Below, piece by piece: positions 1-8,648 of a stretch of 64,000 bases of DNA. The position numbers were made by a program, and so were the translations under genes. Source of the DNA: RGIG250 sp964540025 (GTDB taxonomy: Bacteria > Bacillota > Negativicutes > Selenomonadales > Selenomonadaceae). Where the stretch lies: positions 1-64,000 of the forward strand of contig CAZIKQ010000004.1 of NCBI GenBank assembly GCA_964540025.1. Reading direction: 5' to 3'. Position 1 is the first letter of the stretch. Each line of letters begins with the position of its first letter. The notes under the pieces are model-generated. The model was not told the DNA's origin, made no database searches, and saw only the letters and a list, made by a program, of their open reading frames with translations.

Positions 1-308
1 TTTTGCTGTTTTTGCGTTACATCTGACCTTACAAAAAGGTACACCTTCTTGTAAACTTTTTGGCCGGGGTTACAATGATATAAAGTCAGGCGCTCCGGGA
101 CATATCCCCGGTTTTTTTGCGGAACTACAGGGCTTTTTCCGTCCGGTTAAGGAGAGGGGATCAGCGTTGCGGATTTTCCGGCAAAGGGTCAGAAATACAG
201 ACTGAAAAACTGTATTTACGACCGCCGCTCCATTTGCAAAGGAGGCTCCGTTTTAGTACAATATACGGCAACGGTAGTAATGCAACAGACGCAAAGGAGA
301 GGGTTTCA
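1..308. other. Leading intergenic region with two hairpins
   Basis: No gene is supported here. A first hairpin pairs TTACAA (29-34) with TTGTAA (49-54) and runs into a short T-rich stretch, so it may terminate a gene left of the window. A second, clearer terminator lies at 95-118. An open frame extends upstream of the 3D-domain gene to 117, but it has no ribosome binding site or signal sequence until the GTG at 309. Confidence 0.5.
95..118 (+). terminator. Rho-independent terminator
   Basis: CCGGG pairs with CCCGG around a short loop, followed by seven T. It probably ends a + strand gene lying left of the window. Confidence 0.6.
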
Positions 309-1064
309 GTGATTTTCAGAGCGTTCGTATTCGGCTTGACAGTCCTTTGCGCTTTTGTTATTTCCCCGGAGGCTTCGGCGGGGCGGCTTCCCCGCTCCTC
401 GGGAGAAGCCGGGCGGACCGTGGTCAGCGTGGAAAGAGCCGCGAAGCGGGTCAAGCTGAAGCTGATAGTCGACGGAGACGGGCGGCGGATTACGGCGCCG
501 GGAAATATTACGGTGGAAGCCTGCCTGAAGCGGGAAGGGATCGATCCGGAAGAATACCATGTGTCGGCGCCTTTGACGGAGCTTATCAGGAAGGGGATGA
601 CCATCACCCTGAAATCAAAGACGCCGGAGGAAATGACCAAAATGAGAAGGGAGCAGCAGGAAAGAGCGGCGGCAAGGCCACCATCCATTACCGGCCGCCA
701 TCATGCCGGAAACGGAGCCTATCTGGTGATCCGGGAAGAAAAAAAATACGTGCGGGACGAGGCGGGAAAGCTGCATCTGGTAGTGGGATTTCACCGGATG
801 GAGGCCACGGCTTACCTGCCGGCGGATGGCAACGGGGACGGGCTGACGGCCACCGGCGTCCCGGCTGCTTACGGGGTGGCGGCGGTTGATCCGGATATAA
901 TCCCCCTGGGCACGAGAATTTTCGTGCCGGGCTACGGTATCGCCCTGGCGGCGGATGTGGGCGGCGCCATCAACGGCCGCATTGTGGATCTCTGCTATGA
1001 GGATTACGATGAAGCGATGGAATTTGGCCGGCGGGAGGTAGAGGTTTACCTGCTGGAGGCGTAA
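309..1064 (+). CDS. Secreted 3D-domain cell wall protein (YabE/YocH-like)
   Basis: The GTG at 309 is chosen because AAAGGAGA lies 8 bases upstream and the following residues form a clean signal peptide ending near ASA (residue ~24). The open frame extends further upstream but without these signals. Mature protein: a DUF348/G5-like segment (about residues 35-100), then a C-terminal 3D domain (about 160-251) with the conserved pieces ATAYLPADGNGDG, AVDPDIIPLGT and AADVGGAINGRIVDLC, which carry the three signature aspartates. The 3D fold is a double-psi beta barrel related to lytic transglycosylase MltA. In Gram-positives such proteins remodel peptidoglycan or act as resuscitation factors. The product (251 aa) is probably periplasmic or wall-associated; the exact substrate is not visible. 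Confidence 0.85.
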   Translation: MIFRAFVFGLTVLCAFVISPEASAGRLPRSSGEAGRTVVSVERAAKRVKLKLIVDGDGRRITAPGNITVEACLKREGIDPEEYHVSAPLTELIRKGMTITLKSKTPEEMTKMRREQQERAAARPPSITGRHHAGNGAYLVIREEKKYVRDEAGKLHLVVGFHRMEATAYLPADGNGDGLTATGVPAAYGVAAVDPDIIPLGTRIFVPGYGIALAADVGGAINGRIVDLCYEDYDEAMEFGRREVEVYLLEA

Positions 1065-1119
1065 ATGGGCACGGAAGGTTTACGGAAAAGGGACATTTTG
1101 GTAAAACGGGACGATAGTT

Positions 1120-4098
1120 ATGAAAATCAATGAATTGATCGATATGACAAGAGCGCTGGTGGAGTCGCTGTACAATAAGGGCCGCTTTGAGGACATATTG
1201 GATTTTGCGGATGAGAGCGCCATTGCTTTCGGTCCCCAGTCGCTGCGCTTTTATACCGGTCTTGAGGGAATGGAGCTTTGCCTGCGGCAGGAGCTGAATC
1301 ATATCGTACCCTGCAAGCTGGTGAAGGACAGCTACAAATACCGGGAGGAAAACGGGCAGGCCAACGTGCTGGTAACGGCCGTGGTGCAAAGCGACAGCGA
1401 GTCCCGGCCGATAATTCACCGTCTAATCTTTATGTACCGGCTGAACGAAGGGACCCGCGGGGAGATCGTCCGCCTGGCCGGGCTCTACATCACGAGAGAT
1501 TTCCGCCATGAGGAAACCTACCGGGTGGTCAGCGGCAGGATGTTTGGGAAGCAGCTGACGGTACAGGGTGAAGAAAAGGAATTGTCAGGCACCGTCACCA
1601 GCTATTCCGATTGCGCCTATGTGAGCTATTACTACAACGATGAAGGCCGGATCATCGACACGGTCACGCCTGAACTGTGGAATATGCTGGACTTCTCCAG
1701 CGAGGAGGATTTCCTGGAGAAAACCGGCGGCAATCTGGATACCCTGATGCCTGAGGAGGAACGGTCCCGGATAAAGGAGCTTATTTTTCAGCAGCTGGAC
1801 AGCCGGAAGCTCTGCCAGACAGAGTACCGGATGGCCAAGGCCAACGGCGGCTATATCTGGGTACTGGACTGCGGGCGGCAGGGTTCAAATAAGAGGAACG
1901 GCCAGACAATATTTCACTGTATAATCCTGAACATCACCCCGCTGAAGAATGCCGGACGCACCCTCCGGCGGCAGCTGGCCCACGATGACCTGACCGGCAT
2001 TTACAACCGGAGCGCTTTTGCCAGGCGGACCCATGACGTCATGCTCCGGCGGCCCGATGTGGAATTTGAGCTGATGCGCTTTGATATAAAGCGTTTCAAG
2101 GTGATCAACGAGATGTTCGGGGAGAGCGTGGGCGACAGCATTATCTGTTATCTGGCGGATTTCCTGAAGCATATAGATATCGAGGACTGTTCTTACGGCC
2201 GGCTCCATTCCGATCAGTTTGTCGTCAGCTATCCCGCGGATTCCATGACGAGGGAGCGCCTTATCTCTACTCTGAATACCATGGCCCTCAGCTACAGCAT
2301 CGATTACCGCATCGAGCTGACCTTCGGCATTTACCGGATAGCCGACCGCAATATGTCCCTTACCGCCATGATCGACCGGGCGGGCATTGCCCTCAGCAAG
2401 GCAAAGAATGAAACACTGGTGGGCTGGAGCGAGTACGATGACGAGATGCGGCGGCTCATCGTCAACGAGCAGGGCATCGTCAACGATATGGTAAAAGCCC
2501 TGAAAAATAACGAGTTCGTCGTCTATATGCAGCCCAAGTACTCCCTGGTCACCGGGGCAATCACCGGGGCGGAGGCGCTGGTCCGCTGGATCCATCCGGC
2601 GCGGGGCCTCGTTTCTCCGGCGGAGTTTATTCCGGTGTTCGAGCACAACGGCTTTATTTTTGAGCTGGACAAATACATTTGGGAGGAAACCTGCCGGCAG
2701 CTGAAAAAGTGGATCGATGAAGGATATCCGGCTCTGCCTATCTCCATCAACGTGTCCCGGGTGGATTTCTATCGGGATGATCTCTGTGACACCATCGACT
2801 CCATAGTCAGGAAGTACGATATATCCCCTGAGCTCATCGGCCTTGAGGTCACGGAAAGCGCCTACACCGACAACCCCCAGCAGATCATCGATGTAACGGA
2901 GCGCTTGCGGGCAAGGGGCTTCAAGATCCTCATGGATGACTTCGGCAGCGGCTATTCTTCCCTGAATATGCTGAAGGATATGCAGGTAGACGTCCTGAAG
3001 ATCGACTTGAAGTTCCTGGACAACAAGGAGGAGAATGACCGGGGCGGCAACATTCTGAACTCGGTGGTCCGCATGGCCAAGTGGCTGCGGATGCAGGTGG
3101 TGGCCGAAGGGGTAGAGACCAGCAAGCAGGTGGAATTCCTGCGGTCCATTGGCTGCGATCAGGCTCAGGGCTACTTCTACTCCCGGCCCATAACGGTCTA
3201 CGAATATGAAAAGCTGCTGGCGACGGCGGAAAAATACCAGACGACTGATCTGCGGGGGCAGGACTGGATGAACGGTGAGGACGCGGACAGGCTGCTGTCC
3301 CTGGGCAGTCAGGCTCTGACCCTGCTTAATGCCGTTGACGGAGGCATCGGCCTGTACGAGTACAGACAGGGGAAGCTGGAGCTCATCCGGGCGACGGAGG
3401 GCTACGTTTCCATGTTCGGGGAGAAACCGGAGGGTAATATCACCGGACGGGACGCGCTGGAGGCGGTGTCCCCGGAGGACCGGGAGAATCTTCTCAGCTC
3501 CCTTCGCCTGGCAAAGGAGAAAAACATTGTCACGGAGTTTACCTTCCGCCGCGTTCACGCCGATGGACGGCTCATTTACATTCACGCCAAGGCAAAGGTG
3601 GTAGCCAGCGGGAAACAGGGAGATTTAGTCTACCTGTTCATGACGGACGTCACCAGTGACCGGAAAAGAATAACTGAATTAGACAGTCTGCTGAAAAAAA
3701 TCCCCGGCGGCATCGGGTACTATCAAATCATAAACGGCAGCCTGAAGGCGGTCTTTGTCAGCAGCTGGCTCTGCCGGATCAACGGTATGCAGGAGGACGA
3801 TACCTGGGCGAAGGGCTGGCAGCTGAAGGATGTGGTCGACCCGAAAACCGAGGCGGCGATGGTGGACGCCTTTAAGGAGGCAAGCCGGACAGGGGAGGCC
3901 GTTTCCCTGGAATATCCCTTCACCGGCGCTGATGGGCGAAAGTACTGGCTCGGCATATCCATGAATGCCACGAAGCGGGAAAACGGGGATTATGACGGCT
4001 TCGCGGTGGTTTATGATATTACCGGCAAGCGGTTTTCCCTCCACTCGGGGGGGGGGGGAGAAGCGCATACGCGCAGAATTGACCTTGCGGCAAACTGA
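1120..4098 (+). CDS. PAS-GGDEF-EAL-PAS-PAS c-di-GMP phosphodiesterase
   Basis: A 992-aa signalling protein without membrane segments. In order: a SnoaL-like N-terminal domain (1-130), a PAS domain (150-275), a GGDEF domain (285-440), an EAL domain (455-700) and two further PAS domains (about 730-850 and 865-975). The cyclase signature is degenerate: HSDQF stands where GGDEF should be, so diguanylate cyclase activity is unlikely. The EAL domain keeps the metal and catalytic motifs: EALVRW, INVSR, EVTES, DDFGSGYSS, KIDLKF, AEGVE and QAQGYFYSRP. It should therefore hydrolyse c-di-GMP, with the GGDEF domain perhaps sensing GTP. It stands just before the tad pilus genes. The last ~15 codons follow a G12 tract (4047-4058), so the C-terminus depends on its exact length. 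Confidence 0.9.
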   Translation: MKINELIDMTRALVESLYNKGRFEDILDFADESAIAFGPQSLRFYTGLEGMELCLRQELNHIVPCKLVKDSYKYREENGQANVLVTAVVQSDSESRPIIHRLIFMYRLNEGTRGEIVRLAGLYITRDFRHEETYRVVSGRMFGKQLTVQGEEKELSGTVTSYSDCAYVSYYYNDEGRIIDTVTPELWNMLDFSSEEDFLEKTGGNLDTLMPEEERSRIKELIFQQLDSRKLCQTEYRMAKANGGYIWVLDCGRQGSNKRNGQTIFHCIILNITPLKNAGRTLRRQLAHDDLTGIYNRSAFARRTHDVMLRRPDVEFELMRFDIKRFKVINEMFGESVGDSIICYLADFLKHIDIEDCSYGRLHSDQFVVSYPADSMTRERLISTLNTMALSYSIDYRIELTFGIYRIADRNMSLTAMIDRAGIALSKAKNETLVGWSEYDDEMRRLIVNEQGIVNDMVKALKNNEFVVYMQPKYSLVTGAITGAEALVRWIHPARGLVSPAEFIPVFEHNGFIFELDKYIWEETCRQLKKWIDEGYPALPISINVSRVDFYRDDLCDTIDSIVRKYDISPELIGLEVTESAYTDNPQQIIDVTERLRARGFKILMDDFGSGYSSLNMLKDMQVDVLKIDLKFLDNKEENDRGGNILNSVVRMAKWLRMQVVAEGVETSKQVEFLRSIGCDQAQGYFYSRPITVYEYEKLLATAEKYQTTDLRGQDWMNGEDADRLLSLGSQALTLLNAVDGGIGLYEYRQGKLELIRATEGYVSMFGEKPEGNITGRDALEAVSPEDRENLLSSLRLAKEKNIVTEFTFRRVHADGRLIYIHAKAKVVASGKQGDLVYLFMTDVTSDRKRITELDSLLKKIPGGIGYYQIINGSLKAVFVSSWLCRINGMQEDDTWAKGWQLKDVVDPKTEAAMVDAFKEASRTGEAVSLEYPFTGADGRKYWLGISMNATKRENGDYDGFAVVYDITGKRFSLHSGGGGEAHTRRIDLAAN
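4047..4058. repeat. Poly-G tract (12 G) in the 3' end of the EAL gene
   Basis: Twelve consecutive G inside the coding region. The given length yields a tail GGGGEAHTRR and a stop at 4098. Eleven G would instead read into EKRIRAELTL and stop about 20 bases later; thirteen would stop within a few codons. It may be a slippage tract or a sequencing artefact. Confidence 0.9.
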
Positions 4099-4115
4099 TT
4101 TTCCCCCAAAAAAAT

Positions 4116-4153
4116 GAGTCCTCATCCTTGAACGGGATGGCGACTCTTTTTTT
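4116..4153 (+). terminator. Rho-independent terminator after the EAL gene
   Basis: GAGTC-CATCC pairs with GGATG-GACTC (two-base bulge on each side), followed by seven T. It separates the signalling gene from the tad genes. Confidence 0.8.
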
Positions 4154-4212
4154 GAAAGAATTTTTCATATGAACCGGCAGAAAATATTTATTAGCAAAAC
4201 GAGGTTTGCGGT

Positions 4213-5565
4213 ATGGAGTATTCAAACATTATAAAGGGGAAAAAGGGAGCTGTACTCCTCTTTGCGGCGCTGCTGCTTCCTCTGCTGTTTGCCTTCGCTG
4301 GGCTGGCCTTTGATCTGGGGAATATGTACGCCCTTCATTCAAGGCTCCAGAACTCCGCCGACGCGTCGGCCCTGGCCGGAGCGGCGGTCTTTGACTCCCG
4401 GGTGGATACGGAGTCGGACCATGAGACGTCGGACCGGGCGGCGGAGAAATTCCTGCGGCTCAATAACGAAAGCCTGGAGGGAATAACGATGGACCCTCCT
4501 CAGGTGCGGCTCGGCAGCAACGACCGCTACTATTACCGGGTGCGCCTGAGACAGGAGGTGCCCTATTACATCCTCCGCTACTTCCGGTCGGTGCTGGGAG
4601 ATTACATTAACATCTCGGCCACGGCCTACGCCATGATCCCCTTTTCTCGCTCCGGCGCCGGAGACGGGTCGGAGAGCGGCGGTACTCCCGGGTACTTCGA
4701 TAACCTGTTTACCGCGGTCAAGAATATACATCTTCAGCACGCCACGGAAAATCCCGATGTGTACAACCGGTATGATTTAACCACAAAGGAGGGTGTAGAA
4801 AAGGCGCTGAATGACAATCAGCGAATAGAGATATCCTCCTTTTATGATGGAAACATGGTCTATGGCGGGAATCTCATAACGCAGGGATTCATTTTTAACA
4901 GCCAGGCGAAGCCTTATAAGAATAACGCTCTCGATGCTCTTCATGATAATCTGACGGGCTATGTCCAAAATCCTACTTATGATCCCAGCTTGAGCCAGTC
5001 TGATATAAGCGGCTATATAGCCACGGCGGAGAAAATCGCTGAGGCAAATACTACTTATAAGGGGGCCGCCAATGGGAACCAGACCTTTAATATTGACGAG
5101 ATAAATAACAATATACCTGCCTATAATGGGTATCACTACACCAATAATAACGGCGGCGATTTTCAGATAAATAACAGTCTTAAGGGAAACAGTGATGAAC
5201 CATTTTATGTCATTGTGGACAAAGCGGCGAATCCCCAAATACATATGAACTCAGGGGTGGATACTGTCCGGCCTATCATCTACTGCTATTTGGGCAATGG
5301 CGCGGTCAAAGTAGAGCCGGCGCCTGGCTCCACCTTCCGGGGGGTCATTTACGCTCCCAACGCGTCACAGGTGCATATAAACGAAGGAGACGGCTGGACT
5401 TTTGAAGGCAGCATCGTTGCCAATCAAATTCACCTTAACGCAAAGGCAACTTACTCCCATAAAAATTGGCTGGAGGGCGGCTCCAATACCCCTGGCCCGG
5501 GAGAGGACGATAACAAGAACGTCATCCTCGTCCTGCCTCCCGATGGGGTAGTCTGGGACGATTGA
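4213..5565 (+). CDS. TadG-like Flp pilus assembly protein
   Basis: A 450-aa protein with the N-terminal helix typical of the Tad/TadG family: a positively charged start, KKGAVLLFAALLLPLLFAFA, then the conserved stretch LQNSADASALAGA. Such proteins are anchored in the inner membrane with most of the chain in the periplasm and act late in Flp pilus biogenesis. The C-terminal third (FRGVIYAPNA, GSIVANQIHLNA) resembles the beta-rich repeats found in other pilus-associated proteins. The middle part (about 4740-5280) is distinctly more AT-rich and rich in Asn and Tyr than either end, which suggests a domain of different origin. First gene of the + strand half of the tad locus. TadG family placement is secure; its role here is inferred from context. 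Confidence 0.8.
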   Translation: MEYSNIIKGKKGAVLLFAALLLPLLFAFAGLAFDLGNMYALHSRLQNSADASALAGAAVFDSRVDTESDHETSDRAAEKFLRLNNESLEGITMDPPQVRLGSNDRYYYRVRLRQEVPYYILRYFRSVLGDYINISATAYAMIPFSRSGAGDGSESGGTPGYFDNLFTAVKNIHLQHATENPDVYNRYDLTTKEGVEKALNDNQRIEISSFYDGNMVYGGNLITQGFIFNSQAKPYKNNALDALHDNLTGYVQNPTYDPSLSQSDISGYIATAEKIAEANTTYKGAANGNQTFNIDEINNNIPAYNGYHYTNNNGGDFQINNSLKGNSDEPFYVIVDKAANPQIHMNSGVDTVRPIIYCYLGNGAVKVEPAPGSTFRGVIYAPNASQVHINEGDGWTFEGSIVANQIHLNAKATYSHKNWLEGGSNTPGPGEDDNKNVILVLPPDGVVWDD

Positions 5566-5584
5566 TAGATCCATCCGCGCTTAA

Positions 5585-5658
5585 AGCCTCCCCTTTGAGG
5601 GAGCCGCCGTAAGCCAATTTTCCTAAGCCTCCCCTACAGGGGAGCCTGTGAGACGGAA
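5585..5658. repeat. Dispersed palindromic repeat (two partial units)
   Basis: Two copies of the local repeat core, GCCTCCCCTTTGAGGGAGCC and CCTCCCCTACAGGGGAGCC, the second continuing into TGTGAGACGGA. The same pieces recur at about 7.1, 12.4, 35.6 and 47.97 kb. Confidence 0.75.
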
Positions 5659-5730
5659 TTAAAGGTTGTCCCCAGTTTTTCCACACCGGCTCGAAGCGTC
5701 ATAAAATACAGAACGAGGATAAAACACCAA

Positions 5731-6696
5731 ATGCTGCGACTAATCTTTGCCGTATCCGTAAGCATCTTCTTTTTCCTGCTCATCTGGGGCCGCATCAGAA
5801 AGCGGCTTTTACCCTCCATGGAAGTAAAGGCCCGGATGAGGGGCCTCTCCCAGCCTTCCGTCAAAGGGGAAGCCGGGACGGATAATGTTTATCCCCGGCC
5901 CGCCGACAACCGCCGCCTGTCAGAGATTCCCTTTTCCCAGCGGGTGCTGCTGCCCCTGCTGAGATCCCTCGAGCATTCTGTGCGGCTCCTTGCTCCGGCA
6001 GAAATATCCGCCATGCTGGACCGGAAGCTGATTATCGCCGGTCTCCAGTACAAGATAACCCCGGGCCGGATCATCATAATCATGGCCGCTCTGGGAATTT
6101 TTGCCGGCGGGCTGAGCATTTACCGTCTCCGCTTTGCGGATTACCTGCTCATCCAGAAGTTCATTATCATCCTGCTGGCGATTTCCGTCTCGGCCTACCT
6201 TCCCATCGCCCTCCTGAATATCAGGATCGGAAAGCGGAAGAAAGCCATCTTTCACCAGCTGCCGGAGGTCCTTGACCTCCTCAGCGTCAGCGTGGAGGCC
6301 GGGCTGTCCTTTGACGCGGCCCTGCGCCGGATCGTGGACAGGATGACCGGTCCCCTCATCGATGAATGCAGGAAGTTCATGGGTGATGTGAGCATGGGCA
6401 TGACCCGCCGGGCGGCCATGCAGAGAATGGCGGAGCGATGCGACGTGGACGAGGTGTCCCTCTTCGTCACCTCCATCATTCAGGCGGAGCGGCTGGGCAC
6501 CAGCATCGGCGCTACCCTCCAGATTCAGGCGGAAAATGTCCGGGAAGTTCACCGGAACTACGTCAAGGCCCTGGCCCTGAAAGCCCCGATAAAAATCGTT
6601 TTCCCGCTGGTGTTCTTCATCTTCCCCGCCCTTTTGATCGTGGCGGTGGGGCCGCCGCTGATTACCATCGCCGAGAAGCTCCTGGGAAATAAATGA
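5731..6696 (+). CDS. tadC: Flp pilus inner-membrane platform protein TadC
   Basis: A 321-aa type II secretion F-domain protein. It has an N-terminal helix, two central membrane helices (about residues 110-165), a cytoplasmic T2SSF domain (about 175-290) beginning with LPEVLDLLSVSVEAGLSF and containing SIIQAERLGTSI, and a C-terminal helix. TadC and TadB together form the inner-membrane platform on which the CpaF ATPase works. The partner tadB lies on the opposite strand at 9.4-10.4 kb. TadC is preferred over TadB because of its length and C-terminal pattern and because the other copy ends in the TadB-like IVDID motif. Followed after 10 bases by the DUF192 gene. Confidence 0.88.
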   Translation: MLRLIFAVSVSIFFFLLIWGRIRKRLLPSMEVKARMRGLSQPSVKGEAGTDNVYPRPADNRRLSEIPFSQRVLLPLLRSLEHSVRLLAPAEISAMLDRKLIIAGLQYKITPGRIIIIMAALGIFAGGLSIYRLRFADYLLIQKFIIILLAISVSAYLPIALLNIRIGKRKKAIFHQLPEVLDLLSVSVEAGLSFDAALRRIVDRMTGPLIDECRKFMGDVSMGMTRRAAMQRMAERCDVDEVSLFVTSIIQAERLGTSIGATLQIQAENVREVHRNYVKALALKAPIKIVFPLVFFIFPALLIVAVGPPLITIAEKLLGNK

Positions 6697-6706
6697 GAGG
6701 CTGAAT

Positions 6707-7072
6707 ATGGCAAAAATAACCGGCTACCTGATTAAACGAAAGTCTGCCGGGGACAAAAAATATCCGCTGCTTCGCCTGGAAGTAGCGGATAATTTCTTGT
6801 CCCGTTTCCGGGGCCTTATGCTGAGAGGATCGATCGGAAAGGCCGACGGTCTGCTGCTGAGCCCTTGCAACAGCGTCCACATGTGCTTTATGCGGTTTCC
6901 CCTGGACATCGTGTACCTTGACGGCCAGGGCCGGATCCTCAAAATCGTCCCTGACCTGAGACCCTGGCGGGGAATGAGCCTTTGTCTGAAAGCGAAGGCC
7001 GCTCTGGAGCTTCCCGCCGGGAAAGCCAGAGAGCTTCGGCTCCAGCCGGGGGACGTCATTGCTCCACTATAA
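6707..7072 (+). CDS. DUF192 family protein
   Basis: A 121-aa protein matching the DUF192 family: RFRGLMLR, then CNSVHMCFMRFPLDIVYLD (the conserved hydrophobic core with its Cys and His), RGMSLCLKAKAALELPAG and a short C-terminal strand. Family members are small beta-rich proteins, sometimes exported, with no agreed biochemical function. Here it follows tadC by 10 bases and is probably co-transcribed, so a link to Flp pilus assembly is possible but unproven. No signal peptide is evident. Confidence 0.8.
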   Translation: MAKITGYLIKRKSAGDKKYPLLRLEVADNFLSRFRGLMLRGSIGKADGLLLSPCNSVHMCFMRFPLDIVYLDGQGRILKIVPDLRPWRGMSLCLKAKAALELPAGKARELRLQPGDVIAPL

Positions 7073-7075
7073 AAG

Positions 7076-7215
7076 CATCCCCTTTAGGGGAGGTGATAGA
7101 TAAGGCAGCGGTTCGTCATGTCACCCCTCAGGCGGCTTCGCCGCCAGCTCCCCTACAGGGGAGCCTTTTGCTGTTGGTTACGCTGATAGCTCTTCTACAG
7201 GGGAGTCTTTTTTGG
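7076..7215. repeat. Dispersed palindromic repeats
   Basis: CATCCCCTTTAGGGGAGGTG at the left and TCACCCCTCAGGCGGCTTCG running into CCGCCAGCTCCCCTACAGGG form a complete inverted unit of the local repeat family; a further partial core CTACAGGGGAGTC lies at about 7195-7209. The unit sits between the converging DUF192 and cpaF genes. Confidence 0.75.
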
Positions 7216-7233
7216 CGGAGGGGCGATAACCCC

Positions 7234-8613
7234 TCAGTAATTCCCTCCGCTGCCGGTTTGGGTGAAGAAGCCCTCCGGCAGGGTTATGCCGCTGAGGTAA
7301 AACTTTTCCATGAAGCCCGGCAGGAGGCCGGTGGGGGTGAAGTAGCCCAGAATCTTTCCGTCGGCATCGATGCCGGTCTGCTCGAACCGGAAGATGTCCT
7401 GGGTGGTGATGGTGTTGCCCTCCATGTGCTGGACCTCCGTGATATGGGTGACCTTGCGGCTGCCGTCCTTCATGCGGGACTGCTGTAAAATTATTTCCAG
7501 GGCGGAGGAAACCTGCTCCCGGATGGCCCGCACCGGCAGTTCAAAGCCGGACATCAGCACCATGGTTTCCAGGCGGCTGAGGGCGTCCCGGGGGCTGTTG
7601 GCGTGGGCGGTGGTCAGGGAGCCGTCGTGACCGGTGTTCATGGCCTGAAGCATATCCAGCGCCTCGCCGGATCGCACCTCGCCGACGATTATCCGATCAG
7701 GCCGCATCCGGAGGGCGTTCCGGACCAGATCCCGGATGGTTATCTGGCCTTTTCCCTCGATGTTCGGCGGCCGGCTTTCCAGGGTGACCACGTGGGGCTG
7801 CTGGAGCCGAAGCTCCGCGGCGTCCTCGATGGTGACGATGCGCTCATCGTTGGGGATAAAGGAGGACAGCACGTTCAGGGTGGTGGTTTTACCGGAGCCG
7901 GTGCCGCCGGAAACGAGAATGTTGATCCGGGCCTTTACACAGCTTTGCAGAAAGGTGGCGATTTTCGCATCCAGCGTCCCAAAGTTGATGAGGTTTTCCA
8001 CGGAAAAGGGAGTAGTGGAGAATTTGCGGATGGTCACGCAGGGACCCTTCAGGGACAGAGGCGGGATGATCACGTTTACGCGGGAGCCGTCGCTGAGGCG
8101 GGCGTCAACCAGGGGGGAAGCCTCGTCGATGCGGCGGCCCAGGGGAGAAAGAATCCGGTCGATGATGTTCATCAGGTGGGCGTCGTCGTGAAAGTGCACG
8201 TTGGTGAGCTGGAGCTTGCCCAGCCGTTCCACGAACACTTTCTGGGGGCCGTTGATCATTATTTCCGTGATGCTGTCGTCCTTCCGCAGTGGTTCGATGG
8301 GGCCGAGGCCCAGCATTTCATCCCGCATATCCGAGACGATGCGGCGGCGGACTCCCGCCGGGACGTCGATGGGATTTTCATCCAATATCCGCTGGAAGCA
8401 CCGGTCGATGATCTCGTCAGCCTCCTGAGAATCGTGTCCCACCTGGGACAGGATAGCCATTTCCGCCGGGCTGATTTCCTCCACGATGCGCTGATGAATC
8501 ATCAGCTTCAGCTGCATCAGGGAATCGGCGGCGTTTTCATTCTGACCAGCGGAGAAAATCCGCAGCTGCTGGTTGCTGCCGTCCTTGCGGCCCAGCCTCG
8601 TTAATATTGACAA
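7234..8613 (-). CDS. cpaF: Flp pilus secretion ATPase CpaF/TadA
   Basis: A 459-aa type II/IV secretion ATPase that powers Flp pilin polymerisation at the inner membrane. Visible motifs: N-terminal MIHQRIVEEI and PIEPLRKDDSITEIMINGP, Walker A SGGTGSGKTTTLN (about residue 236), the acidic segment TIEDAAELRLQQPHVV, and Walker B plus His box RIIVGEVRSGEALDMLQAMN and GSLTTAHANSP. The start is a TTG at 8613 preceded by AAGGTGAT. Last gene of the - strand tad series (rcpC to cpaF). Length and motifs are complete. Confidence 0.93.
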   Translation of the reverse strand: MSILTRLGRKDGSNQQLRIFSAGQNENAADSLMQLKLMIHQRIVEEISPAEMAILSQVGHDSQEADEIIDRCFQRILDENPIDVPAGVRRRIVSDMRDEMLGLGPIEPLRKDDSITEIMINGPQKVFVERLGKLQLTNVHFHDDAHLMNIIDRILSPLGRRIDEASPLVDARLSDGSRVNVIIPPLSLKGPCVTIRKFSTTPFSVENLINFGTLDAKIATFLQSCVKARINILVSGGTGSGKTTTLNVLSSFIPNDERIVTIEDAAELRLQQPHVVTLESRPPNIEGKGQITIRDLVRNALRMRPDRIIVGEVRSGEALDMLQAMNTGHDGSLTTAHANSPRDALSRLETMVLMSGFELPVRAIREQVSSALEIILQQSRMKDGSRKVTHITEVQHMEGNTITTQDIFRFEQTGIDADGKILGYFTPTGLLPGFMEKFYLSGITLPEGFFTQTGSGGNY

Positions 8614-8648
8614 TTGATCACCTTCTGCCTCTGGCAGTTTGTAGTCGT

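Noticed and set aside
1885..3585. Long open frame (566 codons) on the - strand opposite the EAL gene
   Set aside because: It mirrors a protein with clear GGDEF/EAL motifs, has no ribosome binding site or family resemblance, and long antisense frames are common in GC-rich coding DNA.
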